Origin: Ciona savignyi | Taxonomy: Eukaryota > Chordata > Ascidiacea > Phlebobranchia > Cionidae | DNA length: 64,000 nt | Reading direction: 5' to 3' | Assembly: GCA_000149265.1 (NCBI GenBank) | Contig: CH003099.1 | Coordinates: 208,764 to 272,763 of the forward strand | Shown here: one piece after another, positions 58,797 to 64,000 of the stretch | Layout of the letters: each line of letters opens with the position of its first letter | Numbering within the stretch: position 1 is the first letter of the stretch | Notes under the pieces: generated by a model | What the model was told of the DNA's origin: nothing | The model's database searches: none | What the model saw: the letters and a program-made list of their open reading frames with translations, nothing else | Position numbers and translations under genes: made by a program

Positions 58797-61700
58797 CTAT
58801 TCATTAGGCCAATGTAATTATTTAAAATATATGCAAAATAGTTAGGTTAAACTGAACTAAAATACTGTTTACAAAAATGAAAACAAAAATATTTTGAGTA
58901 ACTATAGGAGGGTCACAATAAATAAATAATAAGAAGCTAATATATTAATGTTCTTTCTATTAAATAGAAAAAAGTAGGAGCGTTATCATATGACGATTGT
59001 TTATGCTATATTAATTCTATGCTACTTTTATATGTCATTTGGTGGCAAAAATGGACAGTTAAGTCAGTGGTGCCGCATCCATTGCTGTAGGTGCGATTAA
59101 ATTGCAAGTAGCGCGTGTTTTTCTTCGATTTTTTTAATTTGGACCAACCCATTACAGAACCCAATATAAACCAGGCGAGATTCGTTAAATTCCGCGGTAA
59201 CATAACCGCGGAAAAGAGTAGCCGGTTGGGAATCGAACTTGGCTCCACCATCGCGTTGAGCTACCATAGTATGCGACCACATCGGAACGTGATTTGTTTT
59301 CTTTCGACAGGGCAATATATTTATCCCGCGTGTTATTTTTACCCACGCCACGAAAGTTCTATTAATAGCATTCCGTGCAGCCACTTAAACTGACAACGAT
59401 TGATGCGCTGTCAGAAACAGAGCGCTTTAACCCAAGATGTAATCTTCTAAAACAACAACCAGTATTTTTCCGAGATTTACCTCAACCTGACTGTGGAGTC
59501 GTCTTACAAAGCATCTATTGCGTCACACGGAAAACTCTTTCGTCATAATCAGGGGCAGAAGCTCGACACGTGACGGCGTAACTATCCACTCACGCTTCTG
59601 CATTTCTCGCGCTTAAAATAAACATAAGCATTTTATTCCATAAATCAGAAAGCACTTAGGCTGTTCGGTGTAAATGTTAATTATGACAAAACAGTTAAAC
59701 AAAGGCAATGATTTAACTTGTTGTATACGGTTATGGTAATTGTGTCTTTGGGCAACACAATTACACAATGCAGTTATAAGTTTAAAGACTTTAAACAAAT
59801 AACAATACAGGAATAATACATAATGTCATTTTCTACCAATTTATCAAGTTTGCATTGTGAGGTAATAAAAAGATTTGTTTTAAAATAGATAAGACTAGTT
59901 AACCCGATACATTTTAAGATGAATACTGTCTCGTTTTGTAGATCTTTCCATGTTGTTTCCATGTTCGATTAGTTTAACAACCGATAGAAGAGCTAAGTTG
60001 GCTCCACTAACCATTCGGCCACACAACTGCTTTACACAAAAATCATGAAGGTATAATGTGAAATTTCTTATACTGGTACACTGCAATAAAACTGTCCCAG
60101 TTATGACTGGAATTAAACTGTTTAAATCAACAATAGTGCATTTCCACCAAAGGATTACAGTGGGGAAAGAATCAGCATAGTTGATAAGTAAATATTACTT
60201 CAAAAAGGTCAAAAATCATACCTCTTTATAAGGGATATAGTTAACACGGCCGATACATATGTCGATTTTATGCAAAAACTAAACTAGTGACAAACTCATA
60301 GTTTATTGTCTTTCTCAAGCCCATTACTAACCCCAACCCAGACCCTCGCCTCAATCTTACAATTGTGAGTAGTTTTTCATTATCTCAAATTGTATCGACC
60401 TCAGTTGATTTGCAAGAAAACCGGTCATTCTGTGATGTATTTAAGCAAGTTTGGCCACAGGACACATGTACAACAAAAACCTTGTTTATTTCATAATTTA
60501 TTGACATTGACTAGTCAAAAGACTGGAATGATATGCATTGAAAACAGGCGTCCCAATAAATAACGCTGTATACAGTAACGGCCATTTACTAACGTTTTTA
60601 TTAATAAAACTGTATTTTTAATACAATAACAGAAAAAAGCAAAAGAAAGATTTTCAAGGATATAGCCAAATTTGATAATGTGTTGTTTAATACGATTTTT
60701 CATTTTTGTCATTTCCAGTCCAATACTTTCAATTCGAAGGCAATTTACTTTTATTATTTTTTTAACTTGACAAGTTTCGAACCCAATGATAGGAACGTCC
60801 CTTTTTGTATTGAATTGGTATGTGCATCCGTTGCGTTAACCATTCAGCTACCATAAACCATTTACTTGCGATACCTCTAATTATTACAGGAGAGCTTGGA
60901 TCGCTTGGATCGATTGCTATACTTCGTAATTACCAAAGTCTCGGAGAAAACCTAAAAAGTGAAACTTAAATGAGGCACACATTTACTTGTGGGGAATTGG
61001 TATGTGTATTTGTTGTGTTAACCATTCGGCAACCATAAACCGTTTACTTGTGGGATTGAGAAAACTGTGTTGGGGCATGGCGTCAGACACACCAACATTG
61101 TATGCATGATGAGTTGGGATGGGCTAGTTGTACATTGGTTGCAGTTGTTTGTTGATACAGCTAAACATGAGTATCTTGTTTAATGTTTACGTACTGGGGC
61201 GGGTCATCGGTCGGCTGTTATGCGGCGTTGGACGTGGTCCAGGGCAAACATGTCGTGTTCGATTGTTTACCTGACGGGATTGGACAATCATTAATCACGT
61301 GCGTAACCAGTGGTGCGTGACAACTGACGACAGCTTAAGATTGATTGGGTGCGATAACAAACGACAACTGTCTGCGTAACAAAGAGTGATTGTAAACCCT
61401 AAGTACCTTGTACAGATTGCATCTTTCGTGACGTTGTTTTTTTCCTGACGTCACTTCTATTTTTGAGGTTTGCATGCAGGATTACTCATGCGTGTCTGTC
61501 GATACACGTCATAATTATTTAAAGGAATGTTAAGCGATTGGTTAAGGTCGCTACGTCACAAGGGAGAATATGACGTAATTCCGAGTATTACGGAATACTC
61601 CCACGTGTGATATCATAAACCGGTTCCACTGTTTCGTCATAAAGAAAGATAAACACAATCGTAGTATCGCGGGATTACAGACAAACGTCATAAAGATAAT

Positions 61701-62756
61701 TCTGGAATTTTAAGAAAATTAAAAATAACGAAACGCGGGTCTTACGGTCTTTAGAACGAATTTGATTGTTTGTTTTATCAGCGTGCACTGTGACGTTTTT
61801 AGTGCTGTGACTGATAACAACGAAATAATATAAAACGGTGTTTACCTACCCAGCATGTACGCCCCCGAACGACTTTCATTGAGCGGACTAAATCGGATAC
61901 GAGGAAGCGAATTCCATTGCTGGGATATTTGCATCCTTTCAAGCTGCGCTAAATGGTGGATTGAAATAGCAGCATTGAAAGTCAAATGGAAATAGCTGAA
62001 TGAATGCGTGGACATATTTGTATGCATTACTACTAACACGTAAAATGGAAGGCATTTGAAAACAGGAACTAATAACTCGCTGGCTTAGTTGCCGTCGTTT
62101 ATCCACCGGAAGATTTTAATCCAAACAAATTAAATAACTAAGCACTTATATAAGCATTAGTGAATCGACTACACATAAGCATATACCGTGTTATGCGGAA
62201 CCAGTATATAGAAAAACACAAGAATAGGTGTAAATGATTTACCGATTTATCGAAGAAAATGTGGTTTAAAGATACCTGTGGTTTAAGCCTATAAACCTAT
62301 CATTTAATCTATCACCGCAAGTATATAATTAAACCAATCATTCACAGAATGTAGTAGCTCCAGCAACTCCATTGTGGGTGTGATGTGTCTTTCGATACCT
62401 GTTGATAAGCCATAGCTTACCACCCACGAGAATATAAATGGATTGAACATCTACACACTGTAATAGCTCCAGTGACCACATCAGTAATGGAAACATAGTA
62501 TACTGTTACATAGTTCCAGTTTTGCAAAAGATTCGTTTGGAAAATAGGATTTTGGGTTTTATGGTGGCACGCCCATTTCTTGAATCTATTTAATTTTATT
62601 TTCCACAAAGAGCTATAACGACTGCCGTTTTGCCGTTATTTTACCCCTTGCCATTTTCTATATTTCTTTACAAATGTGTATTTTCTTTATTGTATTTTAA
62701 GAAGCAAAAACAACTAATTTATAATGTGTTTTTTATTACGGTTATCATTTGATCCG
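58797..62756. other. Intergenic DNA with SINE-B fragments
   Basis: No supported gene. Minus-strand SINE-B pieces lie at about 59998-60030, 60764-60852 and 60990-61034, and a plus-strand piece at about 60238-60300. A SINE-A-like relic is at about 62345-62480. ACGTCA-type motifs cluster at 61429-61690. The 61842-62039 region has open frames on both strands but no recognisable domain. Confidence 0.4.
59215..59275 (-). pseudogene. tRNA-like sequence lacking an anticodon arm
   Basis: Minus strand reads GGTAGCTCAACGCGATGG (A-box-like) and, only about 8 bases later, AGTTCGATTCCC (B-box-like) then AACCGG. A tRNA needs roughly 30-40 bases between these boxes, so the anticodon arm is missing. Probably a deleted tRNA pseudogene or SINE head. 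Confidence 0.35.
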
Positions 62757-63119
62757 TTTTATATACGGGACAAGTTTCGATTATGTAATGGCCACTACGT
62801 TCGTTTTCTAATGTCATGCTCTGAAGACCAGTCGGGCTCACCATTCGGCCACATCACCGTTTTTCTTGACCCGTTTTTTTTACTGGGTTCAGTTTCGATC
62901 CCATGATGGGATCTTCACTAAGTCCGTTTTTTATATATCGATTTGATATATGAATCGGCCGCGCTCACCATTCAGCCACATCACTGTTTTTTCTTGATCC
63001 GTTTTTTTTTTTTACCGAGCCAAGTTTCGGACCCATAATCGGCTCGTCACCAGGACCGTTTTTTTTATAAGAGTTGGTACATGTATCGGTCGCGTAAACC
63101 ATTTGGCCACACGACCGCT
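62757..63119 (-). repeat. Cluster of three SINE-B copies
   Basis: Copies at about 62757-62860, 62878-62986 and 63014-63119, all minus strand, separated by TTTTTCTTGA(C/T)CCGTTTTTT-type strings. The third is best preserved (ACCGAGCCAAGTTTCG, GGCTCGTCACCAGGACCG, ATGTATCGGTCGCG). A plus-strand fragment (GTGCCGCCAAATGGTTAGCG) follows at 63253-63312. Confidence 0.7.
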
Positions 63120-63312
63120 TTTCTTGATCCGTTTACCGACTCCCTACCAAGTGGCTCAATATCGCTATCCTGCGGTAAAATAAGTTCACAAACGTCTGCA
63201 AAACCACACCACCTCCCTGGTGACAGCTAACGGTTAAATTTATCTTTGCCGCCTGGGTGCCGCCAAATGGTTAGCGCGAGTGATGCATACCGAAATTATC
63301 CGAGAAGCCACC

Positions 63313-63681
63313 TACACCACCCACTAACAATTTCCGCTTAGCACTGATACCGCCCCCACAAGTGCCCTATATAGTGTTCCAAAAATGTCAAGATGTATCA
63401 GTGTTCATAAAATTTTGATCTCGATTAAAAATTACGATTGTGTTAAAAAATTTAAATCCTGCCTGCAACTTTCGATTACCCCGAGCCCGAACATTTTCTC
63501 ATTGATGCATTTTGCAGATGGTTGAGAAGGAGTTCGGTTAAAATTATTTATTTTCCTTCACCACTACCTTTCATGAAAACATCCATAAAAATAGACATAC
63601 ATCAGCTTTATTTCGAACCATTAAAGGGATATGATTAATTCAAGTTTTATTTCATGAACGGAAAAAACTTAAGGTCAGTGC
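63313..63681. other. AT-rich spacer, nothing recognised
   Basis: No gene or repeat identified. Confidence 0.35.
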
Positions 63682-63910
63682 TACAACAGTCTGGTGGTTA
63701 AAAACGTAGCCTTTCAGCCGAAGTGTTGATGGTACGAAAATGGTCGCTAGCTAGTCGGATATGTTCTTGGGCAAGTTACTTAACAGCCATTGCTGAACAG
63801 CGGAATAATAGGTTCTAAATTAAAGGAATTAATGAATCATACATAACACACTGCAGTAGCTCAGGTAACCCCACGGTGGGCGCGAGGGGATAAACATTAT
63901 CCTATCCTAT
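63682..63910 (+). repeat. SINE-A copy at the window end
   Basis: Plus-strand head ACAGTCTGGTGGTTAAAAAC, centre GTTCTTGGGCAAGTTACTTA, then CAGCGGAATAATAGGTTC and ACCCCACGGTGGGCGCGAGG, ending ATTATCCTATCCTAT. The GATTGCCCGTGTGTTAA part is deleted. Confidence 0.65.
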
Positions 63911-64000
63911 AAATCGTCAGCAGTTGTCAGATTACCTCGTATACTCACCGTCGAATTACGGGAGCTATTGTAATGTGTTGTTTATTGAAGTAGTTATTTT
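63911..64000 (-). repeat. SINE-A partial copy, tail to tail with the preceding one, cut by the window edge
   Basis: AATCGTCAGCAGTTGTCAGA, TCACCGTCGAATTACGGGAG and CTATTGTAATGTGTTGT are minus-strand SINE-A 3' sequence. The rest lies beyond the window. Confidence 0.6.

Noticed and set aside
61842..62039. Possible exon with a CTACCCAG acceptor before ATGTACGCC
   Set aside because: Short, no recognisable protein motif, no partner exon found nearby.

Overview
The window reads as animal nuclear DNA, most likely from an ascidian such as Ciona. That placement is an inference from compact AT-rich introns, a complete CCN-family gene, tRNA-derived SINEs and overall texture; the species cannot be fixed by eye. 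Two multi-exon protein genes are well supported, plus a tandem array of eight RNA genes. Almost every short open reading frame in the rest of the window is chance or repeat-derived.

Region by region. 1-3.5 kb: AT-rich DNA with degraded tRNA-derived SINEs (here called SINE-A). 3.5-12.1 kb: four copies of a composite repeat with a unique head, a variable number of ~335-bp tandem monomers (most carrying a GGGGAATTCCCC palindrome) and an A-rich tail ending in a hairpin. A possible LTR remnant (9.95-10.45 kb) and a SINE/MITE nest (10.7-11.16 kb) lie among them. 14.2-15.0 kb: decayed Ty3/gypsy-like integrase interrupted by a second SINE type (SINE-B). 15.1-27.6 kb: eight plus-strand copies of the 7SL RNA gene (RNA of the signal recognition particle) in 1.2-2.1 kb units. 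Each has a TATA-like box at -31; copies 2-8 have a CRE/ATF-type site at -66. 28.4-32.4 kb: a five-exon gene for a 328-residue coiled-coil protein ending in the prenylation-type motif CVIL. 34.3-35.9 kb: SINE-B cluster and an AT-rich minisatellite. 39.8-45.4 kb: a complete six-exon CCN (CYR61/CTGF/NOV) matricellular gene with TEAD-type CATTCC motifs upstream. 45.4-64 kb: mostly intergenic DNA with a tandem duplication, a GC-rich promoter-like island at 52.6-52.95 kb, a non-autonomous hAT element with intact target-site duplication, and SINE-B clusters.

No operon-like cooperation between genes is implied. The 7SL array supplies the RNA scaffold for co-translational targeting, CCN is a secreted signalling protein that would use that route, and the coiled-coil protein is probably a membrane-tethered cytoplasmic protein of unknown role. 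The most notable points are the 7SL array with its fixed promoter architecture, the CaaX coiled-coil gene, the TEAD-type sites upstream of CCN, the repeat monomers with kappaB-like palindromes, and a dispersed ACGTCACAAT-type motif that is common in the 29-62 kb part and rare in the first 15 kb.
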